Below, one piece after another: positions 5,937 to 13,511 of a stretch of DNA of 32,735 nucleotides; position 1 is the first letter of the stretch; every line of letters starts with the position of its first letter. Location: the NCBI GenBank assembly GCA_035764725.1, contig DASTYT010000056.1, forward strand, positions 1-32,735, given 5' to 3'. A program made the translations under genes and the position numbers. The DNA comes from Candidatus Methylomirabilota bacterium. Lineage in GTDB: Bacteria; Methylomirabilota; Methylomirabilia; Rokubacteriales; CSP1-6. The notes under the pieces were generated by a model, which made no database searches, was not told the DNA's origin, and was given only the letters and a program-made list of their open reading frames with translations.

Positions 5937-8074
5937 GGCCGGAGCCCCGCCTTCATCCAGGTCTCCTGGAGCACGGCGAGCGCATCGTCGCTCGACGTCT
6001 GGTCCTTCGACAGCACCGCGACGGCCCGGCGCTCCAGCTCGCCCCGCTCGTCGGGCTCGAGCACCTTGGACGTCACCACCACGACCGGGATGTCCGCGCT
6101 CGCGGGGTCGTCCTTGAGCTGGATCAGGAGGTCGAGCCCCGACACGTCCGGCATCACCAGGTCGAGGAAGATGATGTCGGGGTGGCGGTCGCGCGCCGCA
6201 CGCAGCCCGTCGACACCGTTGGGCATCTCCGTCACCCTGCATCGCACCTGGCTGAGCAGGCGCTTCAGCACGTACCGCGCCACGTCGTCGTCGTCGATGA
6301 TAAGGGCTTCGGGCAGTCGCCGCCCGCCCGCCAGTCGCTCCAGCTCCCCCAGGAACCACTCACGAGTCACGGGTTTCAGCGCGTAGCCGTCCGCGCCCAG
6401 CGCCAGCGCCTTGCGCCGGTCGTCGACATTGCTCACCACCGCCACGGGAATCGCCTGGGTGGCCGGCTTGCTGCGCAGCTCGGCGAGGAAATTCCAGGCT
6501 TCCTCCCCGTCGAGCAGAATGTCGAGGATGATCGCCTCGGGCTCCTCCATGGCGAGGGCGCGACGCGCATCGCGCAGGCTGCGCGCCGGGACCATCCGGA
6601 ACTCGGACTCCCGCAAGTAGCGAGCGTAGATGGTAAGCAGGCGGGGGTCGTTCTCGACCACGAGCACCGGACGCCCCAAGGGCGCCGCCTCTGCCGCCGC
6701 CTCGGCCTCGGCTTCGATGGAGACGGGCGCGGCGGCGAAGACGCAGGGAATCGTCGCGGTGAACGTGGAGCCGATACCGGGTTCGCTCACCAGGGTGATG
6801 CGCCCGCCCAGGAGATGGGTCAGCTTCCGCGCCAGCGGCAGGCCGAGCCCGGTGCCCTTCACACGGGCCTGAAGGGTATGCTCCACCTGGGCGAACTCCT
6901 CGAATATGCGCTCCTGATCCTCGGGCGCGATGCCGATGCCGGTGTCGGAGACCGCGAAGGCCACGGCGACGCCGCCGTCGGCGAGGGTGGCGCTCACCCG
7001 CACCTCGCCGCTCTCGGTGTACTTCAGCGCGTTCGAGATGAAGTTCCGCAAGATCTGGGAGACCTTGCCCTCATCGGTGTGGAGCGGCGGGATGCCGGCG
7101 GCGGGCTCGAAGACCAGGCGAAGCGACTCGTTCACGAGGAGCGGCCGCAGCATGCCGCGGAGCGCGCCGAACAGGCTCTCGACCTCGAACTCCACGGGCC
7201 GCACCGTCACCTTGCCCGCCTCCACCTTGGCGAGGTCGAGAAGATCGTTGACGAGCTCGGTCAGATCCCGCGCGCCCTGACGGATGAAGCCGACCTGCTT
7301 CTCCTGCTCGGGGGTGAGCGGACCGTCCATCCGCTCCAGCAGGAGGTGCGAGAGCGCGGTGATGGAGTTGAGCGGCGTCCGGAACTCGTGGCTCATGTTG
7401 GAGAGGAACCGCGACTTCAGCTCGTCGGCCCGGCGGAGGTGATCGGCCTTCTCGTCGAGCTCGGCGTAGAGTGCGACCACGCCGCGGTTGGTGTCCTCGA
7501 GCTCGCGATTGAGATACTCGAGCTGCTCCTTCCGGACGCGCAGCTCCTCGAGGGCCTGCAGCAGCTCCTGGTTCTGGCGCTGGATCTCCTCCAGGGGCCC
7601 GCGCGGTGCTTCGCGGGCGAGCTCCCGTCCCATCGCGGCGATCTCGGTCGGCCCGGCGAGCGGCGCGCCGGGCGGCAAAAGCTTGCGCAGCAGCACCTGC
7701 GTGCCGCGGCCGGGCGCCGAAGCGATCTCGAACTGGTCCATGAGGCGCTTCGCGCCCATGATGCCGAGGCCCATGCCGGTCGTCGACCGATAGCGCCCCT
7801 CGAGCACACTGGCGAGATCGGCGATGCCGCGCCCGCGGTCGGAGACGAGGGTCTCGAAGAGCTGGGGCGCGGTCCGGCCCTCCACCGCGAACTCGACCGT
7901 GCCGCCGCCCGCGTAGCGGAAGGCGTTGCGCGCGATCTCGGACACCGCGGTGGCGATCCGCGTCTGGTCCTGGGTGTCGAAGCCCAGCAGCCGCGCGAGC
8001 TGGCGCGCGCGCTGCCGGGCGATCACCACATCGTCCTCGTACTTGAGCGCCACCGTGAGCACGCGTGCGCTCAT
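5933..8074 (-). CDS. Hybrid histidine kinase with N-terminal RsbT-like ATPase domain and two receivers
   Basis: A 713-residue protein with an unusual layout. Residues ~5-130 form an RsbT/anti-sigma-type HATPase domain: the N box EIARNAFRYAGGG, the SDRGRGI motif and the GMGLGIMGAKRL glycine lid. A coiled coil follows (~160-220). Next come a HisKA domain with SHEFRTPLN (H229), an HATPase (~330-445; NFISNALKY, DTGIGI, GTGLGLPLA), and two receivers, ~468-580 (D518, K567) and ~589-710 (D638, K690). There are no membrane spans. It overlaps the upstream phosphatase gene by ATGA at 8071-8074 and the downstream kinase gene by GTGA. In a stressosome the RsbT-like domain could be captured and released by RsbR/RsbS, making kinase output respond to stress. 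That mechanism is inference; the domain order is read directly. Confidence 0.92.
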   Translation of the reverse strand: MSARVLTVALKYEDDVVIARQRARQLARLLGFDTQDQTRIATAVSEIARNAFRYAGGGTVEFAVEGRTAPQLFETLVSDRGRGIADLASVLEGRYRSTTGMGLGIMGAKRLMDQFEIASAPGRGTQVLLRKLLPPGAPLAGPTEIAAMGRELAREAPRGPLEEIQRQNQELLQALEELRVRKEQLEYLNRELEDTNRGVVALYAELDEKADHLRRADELKSRFLSNMSHEFRTPLNSITALSHLLLERMDGPLTPEQEKQVGFIRQGARDLTELVNDLLDLAKVEAGKVTVRPVEFEVESLFGALRGMLRPLLVNESLRLVFEPAAGIPPLHTDEGKVSQILRNFISNALKYTESGEVRVSATLADGGVAVAFAVSDTGIGIAPEDQERIFEEFAQVEHTLQARVKGTGLGLPLARKLTHLLGGRITLVSEPGIGSTFTATIPCVFAAAPVSIEAEAEAAAEAAPLGRPVLVVENDPRLLTIYARYLRESEFRMVPARSLRDARRALAMEEPEAIILDILLDGEEAWNFLAELRSKPATQAIPVAVVSNVDDRRKALALGADGYALKPVTREWFLGELERLAGGRRLPEALIIDDDDVARYVLKRLLSQVRCRVTEMPNGVDGLRAARDRHPDIIFLDLVMPDVSGLDLLIQLKDDPASADIPVVVVTSKVLEPDERGELERRAVAVLSKDQTSSDDALAVLQETWMKAGLRP

Positions 8075-9087
8075 GCCACCTCCGGCTTGGCCACCACCAC
8101 GGTCACGTCGTCACGGCCGCGGGCAAAATCCCGGTAGAGCACGCCGGCGACGAGGCTCGCGTCCCGCCCCGTCAGGCCGGGATAGGCGTCGAGCGTCCAG
8201 TGGGTGACCAGACCGTCCGAATGCAGGACCATCAGCGCATCGCCCGGCCAGGGATAGGTGAACTCGTTGACTGTCCGCATGAGGTGACCCAGGGTGCCGT
8301 TGTGCGAGATCATGTTGCGCCGCGTTCCGCCGGCGAGCACCGACCCCGCGATGTTTCCCACCCCACCGTAGGTGACTACCCCGCGCTCGTCGTCGATGTC
8401 GGCGATGGCGGCAGCCGCCCCCCGGGTGCTTCGCAGCGCGTCGTGGATCATCTGCAGCGCCGCCGCCGGGCCTTCAGCCGCGCGCTCCCGGAACACGCGC
8501 GTCGCCTCCCGCGCCGCCTCCGCGGCAGCCGGGCCATGGCCGAGGCCGTCCGCCACCATGATGCTGAGACCATCGGCGCGGCGCACCAGCGTCCAGTCGT
8601 CGCCGCACACGCGCTCGCCCGCCCTCGCCACGCTGAGCCCGCCTACCGCGATCCGACGGACGGGCGCCGTCCGGGCGGGGTCGCTCCAGAAGCGCGCGAG
8701 CACCGCGGTGCCGTGATCGGGATGCGAGTAGATGTCGTGGACGTCGGCCATCCGGGCGATGGCGCCGAGGCCGGTCCCCGGCGTGCCGGAGCTCGACACG
8801 CCGTCGCGCATGCTCTCGCCGACATTGGCGATACCCGGCCCCTTGTCGAGGGCGAGCAGCTCGATGCCACGCCGGTCGTTGCCCGGCACCGCCTGCATCA
8901 GGATTTCCCCGCCGCCCCCGTGCTTGACGAGATTCGAGCCGGCCTCGGTGGCCACAAGTGAGACGCGGCCGGCGCCGGTGTCGTCGAAGCCGAGATCGCG
9001 GGCCATCGCGGCGGCGGCGCGCCGCGCCTCCGCCGACTGGGCTCGATCGACCACCCGTATCACCGCGGTCTCGATCAGCTCGTCCAT
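8071..9087 (-). CDS. RsbW-like kinase domain fused to a PP2C (RsbX/SpoIIE-type) phosphatase
   Basis: A 338-residue bifunctional protein. The N-terminal half (~15-135) is a serine-kinase-type HATPase: E48 and N52 in the N box (TEAGSNLVKHG), DKGPGI at 81-86 and a TPGTGLGAI lid. The C-terminal half (~150-335) is a PP2C fold with metal-binding acidic motifs GDDW (D163/D164), VADGLGHG (D180), LHSDGL (D291) and RDDVTVVV (D326/D327). In known stressosomes a PP2C protein, RsbX, dephosphorylates RsbR and RsbS to reset the complex, so this is the likely reset enzyme. Its own ATPase domain may phosphorylate a STAS protein or act as a docking domain. It overlaps rsbT by 13 bp and the next kinase gene by 4 bp. 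Confidence 0.9.
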   Translation of the reverse strand: MDELIETAVIRVVDRAQSAEARRAAAAMARDLGFDDTGAGRVSLVATEAGSNLVKHGGGGEILMQAVPGNDRRGIELLALDKGPGIANVGESMRDGVSSSGTPGTGLGAIARMADVHDIYSHPDHGTAVLARFWSDPARTAPVRRIAVGGLSVARAGERVCGDDWTLVRRADGLSIMVADGLGHGPAAAEAAREATRVFRERAAEGPAAALQMIHDALRSTRGAAAAIADIDDERGVVTYGGVGNIAGSVLAGGTRRNMISHNGTLGHLMRTVNEFTYPWPGDALMVLHSDGLVTHWTLDAYPGLTGRDASLVAGVLYRDFARGRDDVTVVVAKPEVA

Positions 9088-9482
9088 CGCGCGATGGTGA
9101 CCCTCGTGCCCTCGCCGGGACGGGACTCGATCGCGAACTCGCTCGAGAGGCGGCGCGCGCCGCCAAGCCCGAGGCCGAGACCGTTGCCGGTGGTGAAGCC
9201 ATCCTTCAGCGCGCGCTCGATATCGGGGATGCCGGGCCCCTGGTCCTCGAAGGTGAGACGGAGGCCGCGACGCCCCGTCTCCAGGAGGGATTCGATGCGG
9301 CAGGTGCCGCCGCCGCCGTAAACGAGGGCGTTCCGGGCCAGCTCGCTCGCCGCCGTCACGATCTTGGTCTGGTCCACGAGGCTGAAGCGCATCTCGACCG
9401 CCGCCGACCGCACCGTCTGGCGGAGGACCACGATGTCGGCGGAGGAGCCGAGCGCGAGCTTCTCGTCACTCAGCGTCGGCAA
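9075..9482 (-). CDS. rsbT: RsbT-like serine/threonine switch kinase
   Basis: A 135-residue protein with the full HATPase_c_2 signature of RsbT: N box ASELARNALVYGGGG (N51), FEDQGPGI (D80) and the TGNGLGLGLGGARRL lid at ~99-112. RsbT phosphorylates the STAS domains of RsbS and RsbR during stress and then leaves the stressosome to bind an output partner. The start is TTG at 9482, supported by GGAGGAG seven bases upstream; no ATG is available in the right place. The gene overlaps rsbS by 17 bp and the phosphatase gene by 13 bp, so the three products are probably made in fixed ratio. Confidence 0.93.
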   Translation of the reverse strand: MPTLSDEKLALGSSADIVVLRQTVRSAAVEMRFSLVDQTKIVTAASELARNALVYGGGGTCRIESLLETGRRGLRLTFEDQGPGIPDIERALKDGFTTGNGLGLGLGGARRLSSEFAIESRPGEGTRVTIARWTS

Positions 9483-9882
9483 TCGTGGTCTCCTCCACCG
9501 CCTCCGCCGTGTTGCCGTTCCCGCTCGCCTCGAGCGAGCGGCGCAGGATCTCCATGCCCTTTTCCACGTTGAGCGCGGTGCGGACCCCCGGCAGGGACAG
9601 CCCCAGCTCGACGAGGGTGATCGCGACGGCGGGCTGCATGCCGACCACCACCGTCTGCGCGTCGAGCACGCGCGCGATGGACGCGATGCTGCCCAGCATG
9701 CGACCGATGAAGGAATCCACGACCTCGAGCGCGGAGATGTCGATGAGCACCGCCCGCGCGCGATGCTGGACGATGCGGTCGGCGAGGTCCTCCTGGAGCG
9801 TCGTGGCCAGCCGATCGTGCATGTCCACCTGCACGGTGACGAGGAGATACTCTCCCATCTTCAGGATCGGGATGCGATCCAT
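9466..9882 (-). CDS. rsbS: RsbS-like STAS-domain stressosome scaffold protein
   Basis: A 138-residue single-domain STAS protein. It begins IPILKMGEYLLVTVQVDM and contains DISALEVVDSFIGRML. Ser57 in VDSF aligns with the serine of RsbS that RsbT phosphorylates (Ser59 in Bacillus subtilis). RsbS forms the stressosome core together with RsbR and holds RsbT inactive. The ATG at 9882 is eight bases after the rsbR stop; a longer frame starting inside rsbR is rejected. A C-terminal tail of ~20 residues beyond the STAS fold (NGNTAEAVEETT) is acidic and probably disordered. Confidence 0.93.
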   Translation of the reverse strand: MDRIPILKMGEYLLVTVQVDMHDRLATTLQEDLADRIVQHRARAVLIDISALEVVDSFIGRMLGSIASIARVLDAQTVVVGMQPAVAITLVELGLSLPGVRTALNVEKGMEILRRSLEASGNGNTAEAVEETTIADAE

Positions 9883-9890
9883 GGGAAGGC

Positions 9891-10757
9891 TCAGGCCGGG
9901 CGCGGGGTGGCGCGGCCGACGGCGAGCCCGGCGCGCTGGAGCGCGACGGCGAACGCACCGGCCAGGGTGGCCTTGGTCGTCACGTCGCCGAGCTCGACGC
10001 CGAGATGCACGATGGTCTGAGCGATCTGGGGACGAATGCCGCTGATGAGGCAATCCGCTCCCATGAGTCGCGCCGCCGCCACCGTCTTGAGCAGGTGCTG
10101 GGCGACCAGCGTGTCCACCGTCGGCACGCCGGTGATGTCGATGATGGCGATGCTCGCCCCGGTCTCGACGATGCGCGTGAGGAGCGATTCCATCACGAGC
10201 TGGGTGCGCTCGCTGTCGAGGGTGCCGATGAGCGGCAGGGCGAGGATACCTTTCCAGAGCTCCACCACCGGGGTCGAGAGCTCCAGCATGGTCCGCTGCT
10301 GGCTGAGGATGACGTCATCGCGCCCTTTCTGGTACATCTCCATCGTGAGGAGCCCGAGCTTGTCGAGCAGCAGCGTGACGGTCCAGAGCTCGGTGGCGAG
10401 CGCCGTCGCGTCTCCGCTGAGCTCGCGCTGGAGGCGGGCGAACAGCGGCTCCTTCAGCGAGAAGACGAACATTGCGGTCTCGGAGGGCGAGAAGCCCTGC
10501 TTGGCGCGCGAGCGCGAGATGGAGCCGAGGAGATCCCGCACGCCCTCCCAGGCCGGCCCCCCAACGTCGGCCCCGCCCCCGCGCTGCAGCGCGCCGGCAA
10601 AGAGGTCGAGGAACGCGCGCGACTGGTCCTCCAGCTCGGATTTCTTGATCAAGTCCGGACGGGCGGTCACCGCGCCGAGCTGGCGCTGCAGCCAGTCCTG
10701 CAGGATCTCGGCCTCGTGCTTCTTGATCATCTCGGTGGTCCGGGCGCCGGGGTTCAT
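9891..10757 (-). CDS. rsbR: RsbR-type stressosome sensor (RsbRD-like N-terminal domain plus STAS)
   Basis: A 288-residue co-antagonist protein, first gene of the operon. Residues ~8-145 are an all-helical sensor resembling the RsbRD N-terminal domain family (DWLQRQL, ETAMFVFSLKEPLF). Residues ~155-275 are a STAS domain with ELSTPVVELW and IIDITGVPTVDT; Thr216 in VDT aligns with the RsbS phospho-serine and with Thr205 of Bacillus RsbRA. The sensor half would project from the stressosome core and detect an unknown signal; no haem, flavin or membrane motif is visible. The ATG at 10757 is preceded by GAGGAGG 11 bases upstream. The 164-bp gap before it should hold the operon promoter, but I see no convincing -35/-10 pair. 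Confidence 0.93.
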   Translation of the reverse strand: MNPGARTTEMIKKHEAEILQDWLQRQLGAVTARPDLIKKSELEDQSRAFLDLFAGALQRGGGADVGGPAWEGVRDLLGSISRSRAKQGFSPSETAMFVFSLKEPLFARLQRELSGDATALATELWTVTLLLDKLGLLTMEMYQKGRDDVILSQQRTMLELSTPVVELWKGILALPLIGTLDSERTQLVMESLLTRIVETGASIAIIDITGVPTVDTLVAQHLLKTVAAARLMGADCLISGIRPQIAQTIVHLGVELGDVTTKATLAGAFAVALQRAGLAVGRATPRPA

Positions 10758-10883
10758 CTCGGAGTGTCCCTCCTCGAGCTTCTGGGCAGTCTCGTCGCCT
10801 GGCGTGGGCAGGTAAAAAGGTTCCGGTCTCCCCGGCGTGCGCGAATGCCGCGCAGGCCGGAGAATCGAGTCAGTAGCACCAGC

Positions 10884-10910
10884 CGCGCGCCCCTGTCAAG
10901 GAGGCGCGCG
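10884..10910. terminator. GC hairpin downstream of the AI-2E gene (possible terminator)
   Basis: CGCGCGCC (10884-10891) can pair with GGCGCGCG (10903-10910) around an 11-nt loop, 12 bp after the stop codon of the gene at 10922. No T-run follows on either strand, so intrinsic termination is doubtful. It separates that gene from rsbR. Confidence 0.35.
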
Positions 10911-10921
10911 CGGTCCAGCAC

Positions 10922-12085
10922 CTACTGGGGGGGCGTAGTGTCCTCGGCCTCTCCGCTCTCGATCCAGTCGGAGAGGAGCGTGTAGGTCACGGCGAGCAGG
11001 ACCGGACCGATGAAGATGCCGATCACGCCGAAGCCGATCATCCCTCCTAGCACACCGGCGAAGATCAGCGGCAGCGGGAGATCAGCGCCGCGGCGGATCA
11101 GGATCGGGCGCATCACGTTGTCGAAGCTCACCACGAAGATCGTCCAGACCAGCAGCCCGGTCGCCCAGCCGAACGAGCCGGACCAGTAGAGCCACACCAC
11201 CGCGGGGCCCAGCACCGGCATCACGCCGATCTGGGCGATGGCCAGGAACACCGCCACCACGGTCAGGATCGCAGCAAAGGGGATGCCGACGACGGCGAGA
11301 CCGATGCCGGCGAGCAGCGCCTGGATGACCGCCGTCACGATCACGCCCATCGCGATGCCGCGGATGGCGCCGCCCGCGAGCGTTACCGCCCGCGGCCCGC
11401 GCGCCCCCGCGAGTCGCTGCGCGAAGCGATGGAGGAACTCCGCCGCCGCGTCGCCGCGCGCGTAGAGATACGCAGAGATCGCCATGATGAGGAGCAGATC
11501 GATCGCGAGACTCGCCACGCCGCCGACGAGGCCGAGAAGCCAGGCGGCGAGGAGCTTGGTGTACGGCGAGAGCGTGGCGGTCACATCGGTGGGCGCCGAG
11601 AGCACCTCACGCCACCGCTCAGCGATGGTCGGTCCGATGACCGGGATCCCGGTGACCCAGTCGGGCGGCGGCGGCACGTGCATGGAGGCGACGGACGTGG
11701 CCCAGGCGATGATTCGGTCGCTGTTGACGATGAGCACGGTGATGGCGGTACCCAGCGGCACGATGAACCCCAGCAGGAGCACGACCGACATCGTCGCGGC
11801 GGCGACGGCGCGCCGTCCGCCCACCCGCGTCTGCAGTTGCATCATGATGGGCCACGTCGCGACGACGATGGTCGCCGCCCAGATCATGGCGCCGAGGAAC
11901 GGCCGCAGGATCCAGAGCGTGCCCGCGATCATGGCGACGAGACAGGCCACGCCGAGCGTGACGCGCGCGACATCCTGGGGCCTCGGCCCGGACGCCATAG
12001 GCGGCGGCAATTGTACCGCGGGCTCGTCGAGGCCGAGTCGATCGTCTGGTTGATTCATGGGGCTTGATTCATGGGGCGGGACCAT
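10922..12085 (-). CDS. AI-2E family (PerM/YdiK-type) membrane transporter
   Basis: A polytopic inner-membrane protein of up to 387 residues. About seven to eight hydrophobic spans are visible, including VACLVAMIAGTLWILRPF, a VVLLLGFIVPLGTAITVLIV pair, IDLLLIMAISAYLY, and the C-terminal block ending GVIGIFIGPVLLAVTY. The PVIGP sequence in the soluble loop and the FIGPV motif near the end are typical of the family. Members export small molecules or sodium; the substrate here cannot be read. The start is ambiguous: ATG at 12085, or ATG at 12058 (378 residues), which lies in the second copy of a tandem 14-bp duplication. A degenerate GGAC-type palindrome lies ~30 bp upstream. It follows rdgB by 59 bp. 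Confidence 0.88.
   Translation of the reverse strand: MVPPHESSPMNQPDDRLGLDEPAVQLPPPMASGPRPQDVARVTLGVACLVAMIAGTLWILRPFLGAMIWAATIVVATWPIMMQLQTRVGGRRAVAAATMSVVLLLGFIVPLGTAITVLIVNSDRIIAWATSVASMHVPPPPDWVTGIPVIGPTIAERWREVLSAPTDVTATLSPYTKLLAAWLLGLVGGVASLAIDLLLIMAISAYLYARGDAAAEFLHRFAQRLAGARGPRAVTLAGGAIRGIAMGVIVTAVIQALLAGIGLAVVGIPFAAILTVVAVFLAIAQIGVMPVLGPAVVWLYWSGSFGWATGLLVWTIFVVSFDNVMRPILIRRGADLPLPLIFAGVLGGMIGFGVIGIFIGPVLLAVTYTLLSDWIESGEAEDTTPPQ
12050..12077. repeat. Tandem 14-bp duplication over the AI-2E start codon
   Basis: TTGATTCATGGGGC occurs twice head-to-tail at 12050-12063 and 12064-12077. On the coding (minus) strand each copy carries ATGAATCAA. Because 14 is not a multiple of three, the upstream copy encodes only MNQAP and then stops with a TGA that overlaps the ATG of the downstream copy. 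Confidence 0.9.
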
Positions 12086-12114
12086 TCGAGCAGTCCGCCG
12101 ACGGCGCGCCTATG

Positions 12115-12126
12115 GGACTTAGGGCC
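12115..12126. promoter_or_regulatory. Degenerate GGAC-N4-GTCC-type palindrome upstream of the AI-2E gene
   Basis: GGAC-TTAG-GGCC differs from the strict motif at one of eight arm positions. Its left flank TATG resembles that of the copy at 31130. It lies 30 bp upstream of the longer start of the AI-2E gene. Weak on its own. Confidence 0.3.
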
Positions 12127-12144
12127 TAGGCGGACGCGCCGCCG

Positions 12145-12741
12145 CTACCGCGCGCGGAGCCACTCGAGCAGCACCGCGCGCGCCTTCGCGATCGCCCGCG
12201 CCCGATGGCTGACCACGTTCTTCTCCCGATCCGGCAGCTGGGCGAACGTCGAGTCGAGCGGCGGGTAGTAGAAGAGGGGGTCATAGCCGAAGCCGCCGGT
12301 CCCCTGCGGCTGGTCGAGAATGATGCCCTCCGCCTCGCCTTCCGCCGTCGCCTCGCGGCCGCCGGGCTCGACCAGCGCGATCACGCTGCGAAAGCGCGCG
12401 GTGCGCCGGAGCGGGGGCACGCCGGCGAGGGCTTCGAGGAGCTTGGCGCAGCGCTGCGCGTCGTCGAGCCCCTCGCCGCCGTAGCGGGCGGAGATCACGC
12501 CGGGGGCGCCGCCGAGGGCGTCCACCTCGAGGCCGGAATCGTCCCCCATCGCGAGCATTCCGGTCGCGGCGGCGGCGGCACGCGCCTTGCCGAGGGCGTT
12601 GTCCCGGTACGACTCGGCGCCTTCCGGGGGCAGCGTCACCCCGGGAAAGTCCACGAGCGGGCGCACCTGGAGGGGAAGATCGCTCAGCAGGCTCGCCATC
12701 TCCCGCGCCTTGCCGGGATTAACGCTCGCCACGACGAGCAC
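12145..12741 (-). CDS. rdgB: RdgB/HAM1 XTP/dITP diphosphatase
   Basis: A 198-residue nucleotide-pool sanitising enzyme that hydrolyses dITP, XTP and ITP to monophosphates. The family motifs are in order: VASVNPGKAREM at the N terminus (phosphate-binding Asn and Lys), GDDSGLEVDAL with the metal-binding acidic residues, APGVISARYGG, GGFGYDPLFYYP, and the C-terminal SHRARAI. Length is normal for the family. The start is GTG at 12741, four bases after the rph stop, so the two are almost certainly co-transcribed, an arrangement common in bacteria. Confidence 0.96.
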   Translation of the reverse strand: MLVVASVNPGKAREMASLLSDLPLQVRPLVDFPGVTLPPEGAESYRDNALGKARAAAAATGMLAMGDDSGLEVDALGGAPGVISARYGGEGLDDAQRCAKLLEALAGVPPLRRTARFRSVIALVEPGGREATAEGEAEGIILDQPQGTGGFGYDPLFYYPPLDSTFAQLPDREKNVVSHRARAIAKARAVLLEWLRAR

Positions 12742-12745
12742 GCGC

Positions 12746-13492
12746 TCAGAGGGCGAAGGACTTCTCCCCGCGCGCGGCCACCGCGCGCCGCTGCAGGCCC
12801 ACGAGCGCGCCGATGCCCCGCTCGGCCAGCGCGAGCAGCTCGGCGAGGCGGTCCTTGCCGAACGGCGACTGCTCGGCCGTGCCCTGCACCTCCACGAAGG
12901 CGCCGCCGCCGGTCATGACCACGTTCATGTCCACCTCGGCGCTCGAGTCCTCGACGTAGTCGAGGTCGAGCAGCGGGCGCGCGCCCACCATGCCCACGCT
13001 GATCGCGGCCACGTGGTCACGCAGCGGCGAGCCGGGCAGCACCCCGGCCTGCACCAGCTTGTCGAGCGCGTCGGACAGCGCCACCCAGGAGCCCGTGATG
13101 GCCGCAGTGCGGGTGCCGCCATCGGCCTGGATCACGTCGCAGTCCATCCACACCGTGCGCTCGCCGAGCTTCGGCATGTCCACGACCGAGCGGAGCGAGC
13201 GGCCGACCAGCCGCTGGATCTCCTGGGACCGGCCGCTGGGCCCGCCGCGCTCTCGGCCCATGCGGGTGTTGGTGGAGCGCGGCAGCATGCCGTACTCCGC
13301 GGTCACCCAGCCCTTCCCCTGGCCCTTGAGGAAGGGTGGCACTTTGTCCTCAAGCGACGCGGTGCAGATGACCTTGGTGTCGCCGAACTCGACGAGCACC
13401 GAGCCCTCCGGATGCCGGAGATAGTCGCGCGTGATCACGACGCGCCGGAGCTGATCGGGCGCGCGGCCGTCGTGGCGGGGGCCCGTGGTCAC
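12746..13492 (-). CDS. rph: Ribonuclease PH
   Basis: A 248-residue phosphorolytic 3'-5' exoribonuclease that trims tRNA 3' ends using phosphate. It shows [11 protein letters not shown] at the N terminus, [12 protein letters not shown], the active-site stretch [50 protein letters not shown] and the C-terminal [11 protein letters not shown]. Length and motif order are typical. The start is a GTG at 13492, 19 bp after the amidase stop; no strong ribosome-binding site is visible, so it may depend on coupling with the amidase gene. Confidence 0.97.
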   Translation of the reverse strand: MTTGPRHDGRAPDQLRRVVITRDYLRHPEGSVLVEFGDTKVICTASLEDKVPPFLKGQGKGWVTAEYGMLPRSTNTRMGRERGGPSGRSQEIQRLVGRSLRSVVDMPKLGERTVWMDCDVIQADGGTRTAAITGSWVALSDALDKLVQAGVLPGSPLRDHVAAISVGMVGARPLLDLDYVEDSSAEVDMNVVMTGGGAFVEVQGTAEQSPFGKDRLAELLALAERGIGALVGLQRRAVAARGEKSFAL

Positions 13493-13511
13493 GTGGTGGT
13501 CGGGGTGGCCG

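Noticed and set aside
5937..6359. N-terminal extension of the 4011 kinase
   Set aside because: The extension is low-complexity Arg/Ala/Gly sequence overlapping the real 713-residue kinase gene; the GTG at 5936 with GTGA overlap is a better start.
7313..7321. GGACCGTCC inside the 713-residue kinase gene
   Set aside because: It resembles the GGAC/GTCC palindrome but has no four-base spacer and lies within coding sequence.
3900..8137. Very long plus-strand frames of 552 and 651 codons
   Set aside because: They are antisense shadows of the hybrid kinases; the products are Arg/His-rich with no domain, whereas the minus strand encodes complete kinases.
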